A stretch of DNA of 64,000 nucleotides. Origin: Eubacterium aggregans. Its GTDB lineage: Bacteria; Bacillota; Clostridia; Eubacteriales; Eubacteriaceae. The stretch lies in contig NZ_FNRK01000006.1 in assembly GCF_900107815.1 (NCBI RefSeq), positions 1-64,000 on the forward strand, written 5' to 3'. Made by a program: the position numbers and the translations under genes. This document shows positions 1-8,671 of the stretch, piece after piece. Each line of letters begins with the position of its first letter. Position 1 is the stretch's first letter. A model generated the notes under the pieces. That model was not told where the DNA came from, did not search any database, and worked only from the letters and a program-made list of their open reading frames with translations.

Positions 1-51
1 GGATATAAAACACCTCAGCAAATGGAGGATGAAGCTATTCGGGTGGCATAA
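1..51 (+). mobile_element. 3' end of an IS3-family transposase (partial)
   Basis: The window opens in frame with 16 codons, GYKTPQQMEDEAIRVA, followed by TAA. The GYKTP segment resembles the C-terminus of IS3-family OrfB transposases, where a ...LGYKTPxE... block follows the DDE catalytic core. The catalytic part lies outside the window, so activity cannot be judged. A terminal-repeat-like sequence follows at 68-95, which fits the right end of the element. The call rests on a short peptide plus that end. Confidence 0.6.
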
Positions 52-67
52 AAAAGTTCAACTTTTT

Positions 68-95
68 GTGTCCAATGTATTGACATAGGTCCAAT
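68..95. repeat. Putative right terminal inverted repeat of the IS3-like element
   Basis: TGTCCAATGTATTGACATAG followed by GTCCAAT lies 16 bp after the transposase stop. From memory of the family, this resembles IS3-group ends, which often carry a TGTCCAA...TTGACATAGGTCCA type end. The left end lies outside the window, so the repeat cannot be paired and no target duplication can be checked. The exact outer boundary is uncertain by several bases. Confidence 0.5.
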
Positions 96-154
96 GTGAG
101 AATAAGTTGTCACCCATAATCATACAACATCAAAGCGATACATTCATTTTTTAC

Positions 155-183
155 TTGACGATTGTCATTCCGTGGATTATAGT
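155..183 (+). promoter_or_regulatory. Promoter of the ABC exporter operon
   Basis: The -35 box TTGACG (155-160) and the -10 box TATAGT (178-183) are spaced 17 bp apart, about 38 bp before the first start codon. The promoter lies outside the IS end (68-95), so the operon does not appear to depend on an IS-borne promoter. Confidence 0.6.
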
Positions 184-221
184 CGAAAGAATAGATTATT
201 TACTGATGAGGAGGACATTTA

Positions 222-1163
222 ATGACAGCAGCACTGGAAATAAAAAATTTAAAGAAAACATATGCATCGGGGGTCATAGCACTGCGCGGCATCGATTTGA
301 TTGTAGAGGAAGGGGATTTTTATGCACTTCTTGGCCCCAATGGTGCTGGAAAATCGACGACTATAGGGATTGTGACCTCCTTGGTCAACAAAACATCTGG
401 GACAGTGAAGGTATTCGGCTATGATCTTGATTCAAATCTGGTCCAGGCCAAGCAACAGATCGGCTTAGTTCCCCAAGAATTTAATTTTAACCCCTTTGAA
501 ACCGTTGAGCAAATCGTCGTTAATCAAGCGGGTTATTATGGTGTTCCCCACAAGGAGGCACTGCGCCGCAGTGAAAAATATTTAAACCAATTAGATTTAT
601 GGGAGAAACGTAATGAGCGAGCACGGATGCTTTCAGGTGGGATGAAGCGGCGCTTGATGATTGCCAGAGCCCTCATGCATGAGCCACGCCTACTCATTTT
701 AGACGAACCAACCGCTGGTGTCGATATTGAGCTGAGACGGGAAATGTGGGATTTTTTGAGAGAATTGAATACAGGTGGGACGACGATTATCCTGACCACT
801 CACTACCTGGAAGAAGCGGAAATGCTCTGCCGCAATATTGGTATTATCCAATCCGGAGAATTAATTGAAAACACCAGCATGAAGAATCTTTTATCAAAAT
901 TACAATTTGAAACCTTTATCTTTGATTTGGAGCCTTCTCCTTCTGATCAAATTCCCCGGATTACCGGGTACAAAAGCATCCTTAAGGACAATCGAACCCT
1001 TGTTGTTGAAGTTCAGCGGGATCAAGGTGTCAATACAATTTTCAATCAACTCACTAAGCAGGGTATCAAAGTGGTCTCGATGCGTAATAAATCCAACCGT
1101 TTGGAAGAACTTTTTTTGAAAATTACCGATGGAAAACGTCACTCGGAGGAAGAACATGTTTAA
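222..1163 (+). CDS. ABC exporter ATP-binding protein (DrrA/YadG type)
   Basis: This 313-residue protein is the cytoplasmic ATPase of an ABC-2-type exporter. It has Walker A GPNGAGKS (residues 38-45), signature LSGGM (137-141), Walker B LLILDEP (157-163) and an H-loop in TTHYLEEAE. The roughly 90-residue tail after the nucleotide-binding domain is usual for the DrrA/CcmA-like group. The start is supported by GAGGAGG about 8 nt upstream. The membrane partner starts inside its last codons (8-nt overlap), so the two are translationally coupled. The substrate cannot be read from the sequence; drug, lipid and polysaccharide exporters share this architecture. Confidence 0.9.
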   Translation: MTAALEIKNLKKTYASGVIALRGIDLIVEEGDFYALLGPNGAGKSTTIGIVTSLVNKTSGTVKVFGYDLDSNLVQAKQQIGLVPQEFNFNPFETVEQIVVNQAGYYGVPHKEALRRSEKYLNQLDLWEKRNERARMLSGGMKRRLMIARALMHEPRLLILDEPTAGVDIELRREMWDFLRELNTGGTTIILTTHYLEEAEMLCRNIGIIQSGELIENTSMKNLLSKLQFETFIFDLEPSPSDQIPRITGYKSILKDNRTLVVEVQRDQGVNTIFNQLTKQGIKVVSMRNKSNRLEELFLKITDGKRHSEEEHV

Positions 1164-1926
1164 TCTTTATTTTACAGCGCTGAAACGCCTGGCCGCTAAA
1201 GAAACCCATCGCTATCTGCGGATCTGGATTCAGACCCTGGTACCGCCGGTTATTACCACCTCCCTTTACTTTGTTATTTTTGGCAACCTGATCGGTGGTC
1301 GAATTGGAGAAATGGGTGGCTTTTCTTACATGGAGTTTATTGTGCCTGGACTCATTATGATGTCCGTCATCACAAGTTCTTATTCCAATGTCGCCTCATC
1401 CTTCTTTTCACAAAAGTTCCAAAAGAACATTGAAGAACTCCTTGTTTCACCGGTTCCAACACAGGTTATTATTCTTGGCTTTGTCATTGGAGGACTGGGG
1501 CGAAGCGTCTTGGTTGGTACCCTCGTTACCATCATTTCTTTATTCTTTGTGCCACTCCACGTCTATTCCTGGTTCATTGTTATCGTCACCTTGCTGATGA
1601 CCGCCATTTTATTCTCATTGGCGGGGTTATTAAATGGTATCTTTGCTAAATCCTTTGACGATGTATCGATTGTGCCGACCTTTGTGTTACAGCCCCTTAC
1701 CTATCTCGGCGGTGTATTTTACTCCATTGCAATGCTGCCACCAGTCTGGCAGGCTGTTTCCAAAATTAATCCCATCGTCTATATGATTTCGGGCTTCCGA
1801 TTCGGTTTTCTGGGTGTAACGGATGTCCCGATTCTGTGGTCCCTGGGCATCCTTATTCTTTTTATAACCGTCCTTTATGCCATCTGCTGGTCTTTAATTG
1901 AAAAAGGGGTTGGCTTAAGAAGCTAA
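1156..1926 (+). CDS. ABC-2 type exporter permease
   Basis: This 256-residue membrane protein is the permease partner of the preceding ATPase. It has about six hydrophobic helices and the ABC-2 segment around PLTYLGGVFYSIAMLPP, characteristic of the YadH/DrrB family. I chose ATG at 1156 because GGAGGA (1145-1150) stands 5 nt before it; an in-frame ATG at 1129 lacks a comparable site. The start lies inside the ATPase gene. The pair forms a two-gene exporter unit with no accessory membrane-fusion protein nearby. Transported substrate unknown. Confidence 0.88.
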   Translation: MFNLYFTALKRLAAKETHRYLRIWIQTLVPPVITTSLYFVIFGNLIGGRIGEMGGFSYMEFIVPGLIMMSVITSSYSNVASSFFSQKFQKNIEELLVSPVPTQVIILGFVIGGLGRSVLVGTLVTIISLFFVPLHVYSWFIVIVTLLMTAILFSLAGLLNGIFAKSFDDVSIVPTFVLQPLTYLGGVFYSIAMLPPVWQAVSKINPIVYMISGFRFGFLGVTDVPILWSLGILILFITVLYAICWSLIEKGVGLRS

Positions 1927-1980
1927 CACCTTTTTAAAGGACAATGCATATAAAACTATAAGATGTTTTACAAATTCCTG

Positions 1981-1989
1981 TGCTACAAT
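1981..1989 (+). promoter_or_regulatory. Extended -10 promoter
   Basis: TGCTACAAT combines a TGn extension with the -10 box TACAAT (1984-1989). A matching -35 box is poor, which is typical of extended -10 promoters. It would start transcription near 1996, about 30 nt before the next gene. Confidence 0.4.
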
Positions 1990-2027
1990 AAAAAAACTAA
2001 ATAAAGGGATAACACAGGAGGTATGAT

Positions 2028-2714
2028 TTGACTCTGGAAAAAACTGCAAAGCGACAAGGCGTTTGGTACGCCATTTATGAGTGTATCTGGATTTTTGCCC
2101 TGGGTGGTTTCTTAGGCGTTATTGTTGAAACATCCTATTGTTTTTTAGTCCAGGGCATTATTGAGAATCGTTCGGGACTCATCTATGGAATGTTTAATCC
2201 TGTTTATGGATTTGGTGCGGTCCTGATCACTTTATTCCTAAAACCATTGATGCATAAGAAGTGGGTATGGGTTTTTCTCCTATCCATGGTTATTGGTTCG
2301 GCCTTTGAATTTTGTTGTAGCTTTGTCCAACAAGAGCTCACTGGGACTGTTTCCTGGGTGTACACAAATCAGCCTTTCAATATTCTCGGACGGACAAGCC
2401 TGGGCTTTGCCATTGCCTGGGGAGCATTGGGCGTATTGTTTATTAAAGAAATCTATCCTTTGCTCCATCGATTTATCTTAATGATTCCCCGCCGACTGGG
2501 TGTAGTATTGGCTTGCTTTTTTGTTGTTTTTATTTCTTTGGACATGGCATTATCTGCCGTGGCCGTTCAGTGCTGGAATCAGCGGGAGCGAGGAATCCCA
2601 ATTACCACCTCCATCCAAATTGAAATGAACAAGCGTTACCCGGATTCCGTTATGAAAGTGGACTATCCTAATATCACCCATATAGATACTGGAAAGGTGT
2701 CCTTAACAGATTAG
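2028..2714 (+). CDS. CmpB-type integral membrane protein (PF06541-like)
   Basis: A 228-residue membrane protein with about five to six hydrophobic helices. The N-terminal part (FALGGFLGVIVETSY, then RSGLIYGMFNPVYGFGA) matches the pattern of the family annotated as 'putative ABC transporter type IV' (ABC_trans_CmpB), whose function is not established. The start is TTG at 2028: AGGAGG (2016-2021) stands 6 nt before it. An ATG at 2024 reads ATG ATT TGA and stops at once, so TTG is the only sensible start and overlaps that two-codon ORF. A terminator follows at 2735. Confidence 0.75.
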   Translation: MTLEKTAKRQGVWYAIYECIWIFALGGFLGVIVETSYCFLVQGIIENRSGLIYGMFNPVYGFGAVLITLFLKPLMHKKWVWVFLLSMVIGSAFEFCCSFVQQELTGTVSWVYTNQPFNILGRTSLGFAIAWGALGVLFIKEIYPLLHRFILMIPRRLGVVLACFFVVFISLDMALSAVAVQCWNQRERGIPITTSIQIEMNKRYPDSVMKVDYPNITHIDTGKVSLTD

Positions 2715-2734
2715 GCCCCATGCTTCATATCTTC

Positions 2735-2773
2735 AAGTTGCCACGTCATCTTAACAGAACGGGCAACTTTTTA
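2735..2773 (+). terminator. Rho-independent terminator
   Basis: AAGTTGCC (2735-2742) pairs with GGCAACTT (2762-2769) around a 19-nt loop, followed by a T-rich tract. It ends the + strand membrane-protein gene and separates it from the convergent - strand operon. Confidence 0.6.
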
Positions 2774-2796
2774 ATTTTTTGTTTGCAATCGGGGCT

Positions 2797-4569
2797 TTAA
2801 AGAATCTCCCGTCCCTTCAATCGATATGCCCGAAGTAAAAGACCGACATAGAGAACACCGAAGAGAAGTGCGCTGATTTGAAATGCCAAGCGAATCCCTA
2901 AAATGGTTTCCCAGGATATTCCACTTCCGTAGATAAAGGGAAAAGCCACCACGAAGGATATCCCCACAGCACAGAGATAGATGCTGATAAAAATATTGCG
3001 ATAGCCGACAATCCGGGGATGGGTACAGGTATTTTGAAAGAAATATCCCAGTGCCAGCATCAAAAAAGGAACCATTGGAAAATAATGGTATAAAAACGTA
3101 TCCCGCGTAATAAATATCCAGGGGATTAACTGGCTGAAATAGGCCGCGGCAATGACGATTCCAGCATCATCCAGCCGACGAATGCCCCGCCATAGGGCGT
3201 AGAAAGAACCTACAAGCCCAAAGCCCCACACTATAGGGTTTCCCGTCGCATAAAGGTAGATATTAGCCGGTGCTGGTTCAAAATAATAAAACACGGGTTT
3301 TAGTGCAAGGAACCATGTCCACCAATGGGAGGAGTAGGGATGGTTGTAATTTGTCGATGTCCCGGTATGATAGCTTAACATCTGTTTAGCGTGTTCGATG
3401 GCGACTGTATAAAAATCGCTGCGTCCAAGGGTCTGGGCATAGGGAATATAGCTCAGGCCATAAACTAAGCATGGAATCATAATAAAGCAAAGGATACACC
3501 AGGTACACTCATAGAGTATAGCGCGCCTTTCTATCCCCCAGGCGAATCGAATTCGCTGGAAGAGCCAGAAAAAATAAAGCAGTGCCAAGCCCGCAGCGGC
3601 GTACAAGCCGGACCATTTGGTGCCGATGGCACAGCCAGCACAGACCCCTGATAAAAGTAAAAAGAGGTAGCGTCGCCACAAGCACTGGCTATTGTGATAA
3701 AAGACCATGAAGGCATACATTCCTAAAATAAAAAGTACCAAAAAGGCATCCAGTGTCCCTATCCGCGTTTGGGTATAGTGCATAAAATCCAGCGCCAGGA
3801 GTAAAGTAACCATTCCCGCCCACTTTGGGGATTTTAAAAGGGATCGTCCGAAAAAGTAAAGCAATGGCAGCATCAAAATCCCAGAAAACACCTGCATAAA
3901 CCGAAAACCGAAGGGATTCCGTCCCCATAAATCCATTCCCAAACCAATGATCAAACGACCCACAGGGGGATGATCCATTTCTGCCACCGATAAGCCATCC
4001 TGCATTTCCAGGGCAGAAGAAGGAAAGTAGCTTTCATCAAAATAAGCACTATTCATTCGATTGCTATCCCGGGAGATGGTTTGTGGTTCATCCAAAACCA
4101 AGCCTCCATTTGGACTGAGGGCCTTTGTCGGGATTAACTTTCCCTCTTGATTATAAAACCCGATTTCTGCTAAAACAAGCCGATTCGAGGCGGCGTGCTT
4201 GTCAACTCGGATGTACCGCGTATCACCACTACAGGATAAGGGATAATCATACCAGATCATGGCTGCCGTATAATCCTTTGAATCATCATCGGTATCAAAA
4301 GCTACCGACCAATCCATCTGATTGGAGGAAGCCGAGATGGTGATGTCAATATACTTGGTAGAGCTATTGACCGGACAATACAGAGCCACGGAAGCAGGGG
4401 CTTCTGCCACCTCAAAATACAATGGACCGCTTTGATTATCGATAACCGCATAGGTTTCAGGTGCTGTAGGATCCCCCAGATTGTAAAATGCGACGATACC
4501 GTATAAGATAATCACAACGGCTAGAAAAAGCCATTCCCTCCAATGCATTTTCCGTGTGTAGTCCCTCAT
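2797..4569 (-). CDS. PMT-like glycosyltransferase (GT39/GT-C fold)
   Basis: This 590-residue protein resembles dolichyl-phosphate-mannose-protein mannosyltransferases, which move a sugar from a polyprenyl-phosphate donor outside the membrane. After one N-terminal helix there is a beta-rich extracytoplasmic stretch of about 150 residues. Then comes MDHPPVGRLIIGLGM, the DHPPxGK-like loop that carries the catalytic acid in this fold, followed by WGRNPFGFRFMQ and about nine to ten helices. It overlaps the upstream membrane protein by 4 nt (ATGA), so the two are coupled. Whether it glycosylates proteins or cell-wall polymers is not visible. Confidence 0.82.
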   Translation of the reverse strand: MRDYTRKMHWREWLFLAVVIILYGIVAFYNLGDPTAPETYAVIDNQSGPLYFEVAEAPASVALYCPVNSSTKYIDITISASSNQMDWSVAFDTDDDSKDYTAAMIWYDYPLSCSGDTRYIRVDKHAASNRLVLAEIGFYNQEGKLIPTKALSPNGGLVLDEPQTISRDSNRMNSAYFDESYFPSSALEMQDGLSVAEMDHPPVGRLIIGLGMDLWGRNPFGFRFMQVFSGILMLPLLYFFGRSLLKSPKWAGMVTLLLALDFMHYTQTRIGTLDAFLVLFILGMYAFMVFYHNSQCLWRRYLFLLLSGVCAGCAIGTKWSGLYAAAGLALLYFFWLFQRIRFAWGIERRAILYECTWCILCFIMIPCLVYGLSYIPYAQTLGRSDFYTVAIEHAKQMLSYHTGTSTNYNHPYSSHWWTWFLALKPVFYYFEPAPANIYLYATGNPIVWGFGLVGSFYALWRGIRRLDDAGIVIAAAYFSQLIPWIFITRDTFLYHYFPMVPFLMLALGYFFQNTCTHPRIVGYRNIFISIYLCAVGISFVVAFPFIYGSGISWETILGIRLAFQISALLFGVLYVGLLLRAYRLKGREIL

Positions 4570-6173
4570 TGTCTCTTCTCCCTTCTGACTTGACGCTCCA
4601 TGAACATCCCTCCCAGGATTACTGCAGAAGTAATGCTGAGTACCACGGACCAGCGACGAAGGGGTGTCCCAATGAACTGAAGGGTCCCCTTCCCCGTCTC
4701 ATTGGAATTGATTTCCAGAAACCCCGAGGAATCCTTACGCGTCTCAACTTTACGTCCCTCGATTTGTACCGAATAGCCCGGATAATAAATAATCGGCAGG
4801 GACTGCCACCCGGTTTGGGTAATGGTGAATTTTTTGGAATAGGCATCTGTCTCTGTCCCCCATTGATCGGATACCAGATGTTCAAGTAACTCACCATAGA
4901 CCATTTCCTTTGGCAAATATTCACACCCTGCCGGAAAAGAGGGATAGGGATTATCCGAAGCCGTTCCCCTGACGGAATAAATCGTGGTGGTATTCCAAAA
5001 GAACAGGGCAGTGAGGACCGCGAGGCAGAAAATAGTGCAAATCACATTTCTCCCTTTGTGCAAATGATAAAGACACTCCCCTGAAAAAAAGCAAAATATC
5101 CCACTAGCCAATCCATAAAAACGCCAGGGAAACTGCAAATTTTGGAAATAGGGTACCAGGATTCCCCAGGGGAATAAGGTGGTCGCCATCCATAAGCTAA
5201 AGAAGCCACAAAAGAGGACCTGGGTTTCGAAGCACCAGCGACGCCTCTGAGTGAATCCCAGAATTCCCATGATCACCAGGATGACCCCAACTCCAGATGG
5301 CGGGACATTTTCTCTACCAAAATGCTCCACGGGCAGAGAAAGAATGGCGTCTACAGGTGATGCCGCCCAGTTTGCCACTGAGCCCAAAAGCCCGGTATCT
5401 CCCCAAATCGGATTAAGCCAAAGTTGTTCTAGCATCGGAAGGGTGAAAAAAGCAGTGATTAAGAAAGTGACTCCTGCTGCTTTAAGAAGCGCCAGAAATC
5501 GGGAGGGTTCTTCTATAAATCGACGGATCCTTAACAAAAAGATGGCCAGGCAGAATATAGCCATAATAAGGGCTGAAAGCACATGGCTTAAAATGACCCC
5601 TGAAAATCCCAGGGTCAGCATTCCCCAATGCCTATTTTTCTCGCAAATCTCCCAAAGCCCAGCAATAATCAAAGGGATGAAGGCCATCGCCGTCAATTCA
5701 CCAACGGCACAGCGATAGTATAGATTTGTCGTATGGTAGGAGCAAAGTAAATAAAAGCATGCTGAAATTAGCGGAATCCACGGTTGGTTGGGGTAAACAC
5801 GCCCAACACTATAAAACATAATGATCCCAGTGGCAATATTGACCATGACAAAATACAATTTAAGGGCGGTTGCCCCAGAGCACCCCCAAAGGGTAAAAGC
5901 CGCTGGAATGGATAAAAAGAAATCCGGATAGAATAACCCGGCGCCGTAGCCATATTCCTTAAAATATTCCGCATAAACCCCTGGATAAAAGACACCCTGG
6001 GAAAAAGCATTAGAGAGTGCCTGAATTCGGCTCAAATGGAAACTTGCATCGTGCCCAAAGGGAATCCCCGAATGGAAGATCAATGGAAAAAGGCTGATAA
6101 GAACCCCTAAACCTAAAAGGGTTCCGATCAGCCATGGAGGTGGTTCCTTCACCTGCTTTATGAACCAAGGCAT
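4566..6173 (-). CDS. PTPS-related polytopic membrane protein
   Basis: A 535-residue integral membrane protein with about 11-12 helices. The N-terminal region reads IPFGHDASFHLSRIQALSNA, matching the family labelled '6-pyruvoyl-tetrahydropterin synthase-related, membrane' (PF10131). Despite the name, this family is thought to have a GT-C/YfhO-like architecture rather than an enzyme of pterin synthesis. The C-terminus carries a globular stretch (TITQTGWQSLPIIYYPGYSV) and a last helix, as in YfhO-like proteins. Being coupled to the PMT-like gene, it plausibly works in the same extracytoplasmic glycosylation step; that is inference. Confidence 0.7.
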   Translation of the reverse strand: MPWFIKQVKEPPPWLIGTLLGLGVLISLFPLIFHSGIPFGHDASFHLSRIQALSNAFSQGVFYPGVYAEYFKEYGYGAGLFYPDFFLSIPAAFTLWGCSGATALKLYFVMVNIATGIIMFYSVGRVYPNQPWIPLISACFYLLCSYHTTNLYYRCAVGELTAMAFIPLIIAGLWEICEKNRHWGMLTLGFSGVILSHVLSALIMAIFCLAIFLLRIRRFIEEPSRFLALLKAAGVTFLITAFFTLPMLEQLWLNPIWGDTGLLGSVANWAASPVDAILSLPVEHFGRENVPPSGVGVILVIMGILGFTQRRRWCFETQVLFCGFFSLWMATTLFPWGILVPYFQNLQFPWRFYGLASGIFCFFSGECLYHLHKGRNVICTIFCLAVLTALFFWNTTTIYSVRGTASDNPYPSFPAGCEYLPKEMVYGELLEHLVSDQWGTETDAYSKKFTITQTGWQSLPIIYYPGYSVQIEGRKVETRKDSSGFLEINSNETGKGTLQFIGTPLRRWSVVLSITSAVILGGMFMERQVRREKRQ

Positions 6174-6175
6174 GC

Positions 6176-7063
6176 CTACACCAGGTGCAATGCCTGCATC
6201 ATGGCCGGCAGAGCCCCTTCAAAGTCTACTCCTTCTCTGGGATTTGTTCCCCGGGCCACGGTACGACAAATACAATTCTGGGTTAATCTCACGGCTAAAT
6301 CAACGGAATCCTCCAATGAAAAACCCTTGATCAATCCTGACACTAAAAAGCTGGCAAAGACATCACCAGTCCCGTGGAACTGACCTGGTATTCTTTCCTC
6401 CAGGGCATAATGAATACACCCTGATGCGGCATCATAGCTGGCGGCTCCCAGATGGGCCTCCTCAAAGAAAACACCGGTTAAAACCACCTTCTTCGGTCCC
6501 ATCTCAGATAATCTTTTTAAATAGCTCTCAATCATCTCTTTGGTATAGGGCCCCTCTGTGTATTCCTCGCCAAGGAGGAGGGTCGCTTCGGTCATATTTG
6601 GGATGAGGACATCCGCCCTTCGACAAAGGGATGCCATGGCATCGACCATGGAGTCGTCAAAAACAGAATATAATACCCCATTATCAGCCATCGCCGGATC
6701 GACACAAACCAAAGTCTCCGTATCGGCTAATTTCTCGATAAAACGGATAATTAAATCGGTCTGTCGTGGCGAACCTAGAAAGCCGGTGTAAATCGCCTTA
6801 AAATGAAGACCAAGGGTTGCCCAATGGTCCGTAAATGCCACAAGATCATCGGTTAAATCGCGATAAGTAAAGCCAGAAAACCCGCCGGTGTGGGTCGAAA
6901 GAACCGCCGTGGGCACACAGCTGCCTTCAATACCAGCCGCGGAAAGAATGGGCAGCGCAACTGTTGTCGAGCATTTCCCAAACCCTGAAATATCGTGAAC
7001 AATGGCCACCCGGTCCAAAGGCCCGGATAGCTTTGTAAGATCAGAATTCATTTTTAAATCCAT
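6176..7063 (-). CDS. Pyridoxal/pyridoxamine kinase (PfkB/ribokinase family)
   Basis: This 295-residue kinase phosphorylates vitamin B6 vitamers to their 5'-phosphates in the salvage pathway. The N-terminus VAIVHDISGFGKCS and the block VLSTHTGGFSGFTYRDLT are typical of the clostridial pyridoxamine kinase group. GTGD (231-234) supplies the anion hole and catalytic base D234. I chose ATG at 7063 because AAGGAG (7069-7074) stands 5 nt before it; a GTG at 7069 would overlap that site. It ends 2 nt before the PTPS-related gene and follows the ABC ATPase closely, so it sits inside a long operon. Confidence 0.88.
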   Translation of the reverse strand: MDLKMNSDLTKLSGPLDRVAIVHDISGFGKCSTTVALPILSAAGIEGSCVPTAVLSTHTGGFSGFTYRDLTDDLVAFTDHWATLGLHFKAIYTGFLGSPRQTDLIIRFIEKLADTETLVCVDPAMADNGVLYSVFDDSMVDAMASLCRRADVLIPNMTEATLLLGEEYTEGPYTKEMIESYLKRLSEMGPKKVVLTGVFFEEAHLGAASYDAASGCIHYALEERIPGQFHGTGDVFASFLVSGLIKGFSLEDSVDLAVRLTQNCICRTVARGTNPREGVDFEGALPAMMQALHLV

Positions 7064-7083
7064 ACGCACTCCTTCTTAACTCT

Positions 7084-7788
7084 CTACCATTCAATATCAT
7101 CCACAGGGGTGGGTGTTGGATTCAGATACATATCCTGAACCTTACCATTCTTCATGGTAATCACCCGATCAGCCATGGGTGTAATAGCCTGATTGTGAGT
7201 AATGAGGGCAACCGTCATTTTTTCTCTGCGGCAGGTATCCTGGAGCAGCTTTAAAATGGTTTTTCCGGTATTGTAGTCCAGTGCCCCCGTTGGCTCATCA
7301 CAGAGGAGGAGCTTCGGCCGTTTGGCTAAGGCCCGGGCAATGGCTACCCGCTGCTGTTCCCCACCGGAAAGCTGAGAGGGAAAATTATCCAAGCGATCCG
7401 CCAGCCCCACCTTTGCCAATGTTTCAGCAGGGTCCATGGGATTCTGACAGATCTGGGTGGCCAATTCGACATTTTCAATGGTTGTCAGATTTTGAACCAA
7501 ATTATAAAATTGGAAAACAAACCCTGTATCGTACCGTCTATAGGTGGCTAGCTCCCTGTCCGTCAGACAGGCCAGTTCCTTGCCCCCAACATAAATCTCA
7601 CCCTCATCACAGCGGTCCATCCCCCCCAGGATGTTCAGCACCGTTGTCTTCCCTGCCCCGCTGGGCCCAACGACAATGGCGAATTCTCCCGCATCAATTC
7701 CAAAGGTGATCCCATTGGCCGCATTGATGGTCACTTCTCCCATTTTATAACGTTTATAAACATTCTTAAACTCGACAAAGTGTGCCAT
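7084..7788 (-). CDS. ABC transporter ATP-binding protein (LolD/MacB type), no adjacent permease
   Basis: A 234-residue ATPase of the MacB/LolD/FtsE-like group. Walker A is GPSGAGKT (41-48), the Q-loop is in VFQFYNLV, the signature is LSGGEQQRV (140-148) and Walker B is LLLCDEP (160-166), followed by TGALD. ATG at 7788 is preferred: GGAAAGGAG lies about 9 nt upstream, while GTG at 7812 sits in the preceding gene's end. These ATPases normally pair with an FtsX-like permease, yet none occurs in this window; upstream is mrp and downstream a pyridoxal kinase. The partner must be encoded elsewhere or be lost. Confidence 0.88.
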   Translation of the reverse strand: MAHFVEFKNVYKRYKMGEVTINAANGITFGIDAGEFAIVVGPSGAGKTTVLNILGGMDRCDEGEIYVGGKELACLTDRELATYRRYDTGFVFQFYNLVQNLTTIENVELATQICQNPMDPAETLAKVGLADRLDNFPSQLSGGEQQRVAIARALAKRPKLLLCDEPTGALDYNTGKTILKLLQDTCRREKMTVALITHNQAITPMADRVITMKNGKVQDMYLNPTPTPVDDIEW

Positions 7789-7808
7789 GTGGGACCACTC
7801 CTTTCCGA

Positions 7809-8636
7809 TCACAATGCTTCGATCACATCAGCAGCCTGATCAAACCAAGTGCCGTCGTAGTCTTCGATGTTTCCGGCATCGACCTTTTTGGCAATTTCCG
7901 GATCGATGGGAACCTTTGCTAAAACTGGGATATGGTTTGCTGCGGCAATTTCATCAATTTTGCTATCCCCAAAGATATGATAAATGTCATCACAATTGGG
8001 ACATTTAAAATAGCTCATATTTTCGACGATTCCTAAAACCGGAACATTCATCATCTGAGCCATGACCAGCGCTTTCTCAACAATCATGGAAACCAATTCC
8101 TGGGGAGAAGTTACGATAATGATTCCATCGATAGGAAGGGACTGAAATACCGTCAGGGGGACATCTCCCGTTCCCGGAGGCATATCTACAAATAAATACT
8201 CCTTATGGTCCCAGATCACATCGCTCCAAAACTGTTTGACTGCCCCAGCAATGACGGGGCCCCGCCACACCACAGGGTCTGTTTCATTTTCTAGGAGGAG
8301 ATTCATCGACATGACATCAATTCCTGTTTTCGTCCGGACAGGATAAATCCCATTTTCTGAACCAATGGCTTTTTCGGTGAGCCCAAAGGCTTTTGGAATA
8401 GAAGGACCTGTAATATCAGCATCTAGGATTCCAACCTCCGCCCCGCGACGACGCATGGTGACCGCCATCTCAGAAGTAACAAGGGACTTCCCAACTCCCC
8501 CTTTACCACTGACAACACCGATGACCCTTTTGACCTGACTCATGGGGTGGGGTGCCACCGAAAAATCTGTTTCCTGACGGTCCCCACAATCCGACCCACA
8601 GGTATTGCAATCATGTGTACATTGTTCTTCGCTCAT
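7809..8636 (-). CDS. mrp: Mrp/NBP35-type Fe-S cluster carrier ATPase (ApbC family)
   Basis: A 275-residue P-loop ATPase that binds and delivers Fe-S clusters. The deviant Walker A GKGGVGKS spans 44-51. The cluster-bridging motif is the CPNC pair, C212 and C215. The N-terminal tail has four cysteines (C6, C10, C13, C17) spaced as in NBP35-like proteins, so a second cluster site is likely. DADITGPSIPKAFG and VDMPPGTGDV are family signatures. In an anaerobe with Rnf and several radical-SAM proteins a carrier of this kind is expected. It lies in the long - strand operon, 35 nt after ybaK. Confidence 0.92.
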   Translation of the reverse strand: MSEEQCTHDCNTCGSDCGDRQETDFSVAPHPMSQVKRVIGVVSGKGGVGKSLVTSEMAVTMRRRGAEVGILDADITGPSIPKAFGLTEKAIGSENGIYPVRTKTGIDVMSMNLLLENETDPVVWRGPVIAGAVKQFWSDVIWDHKEYLFVDMPPGTGDVPLTVFQSLPIDGIIIVTSPQELVSMIVEKALVMAQMMNVPVLGIVENMSYFKCPNCDDIYHIFGDSKIDEIAAANHIPVLAKVPIDPEIAKKVDAGNIEDYDGTWFDQAADVIEAL

Positions 8637-8671
8637 TTCAACCTCGTTTTCTTAAAATTCGATATTATGAT

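Noticed and set aside
107-424. 105-codon open frame on the + strand overlapping the ABC ATPase start
   Set aside because: It crosses the promoter at 155-183 and the ATPase start in another frame, and has no ribosome binding site.
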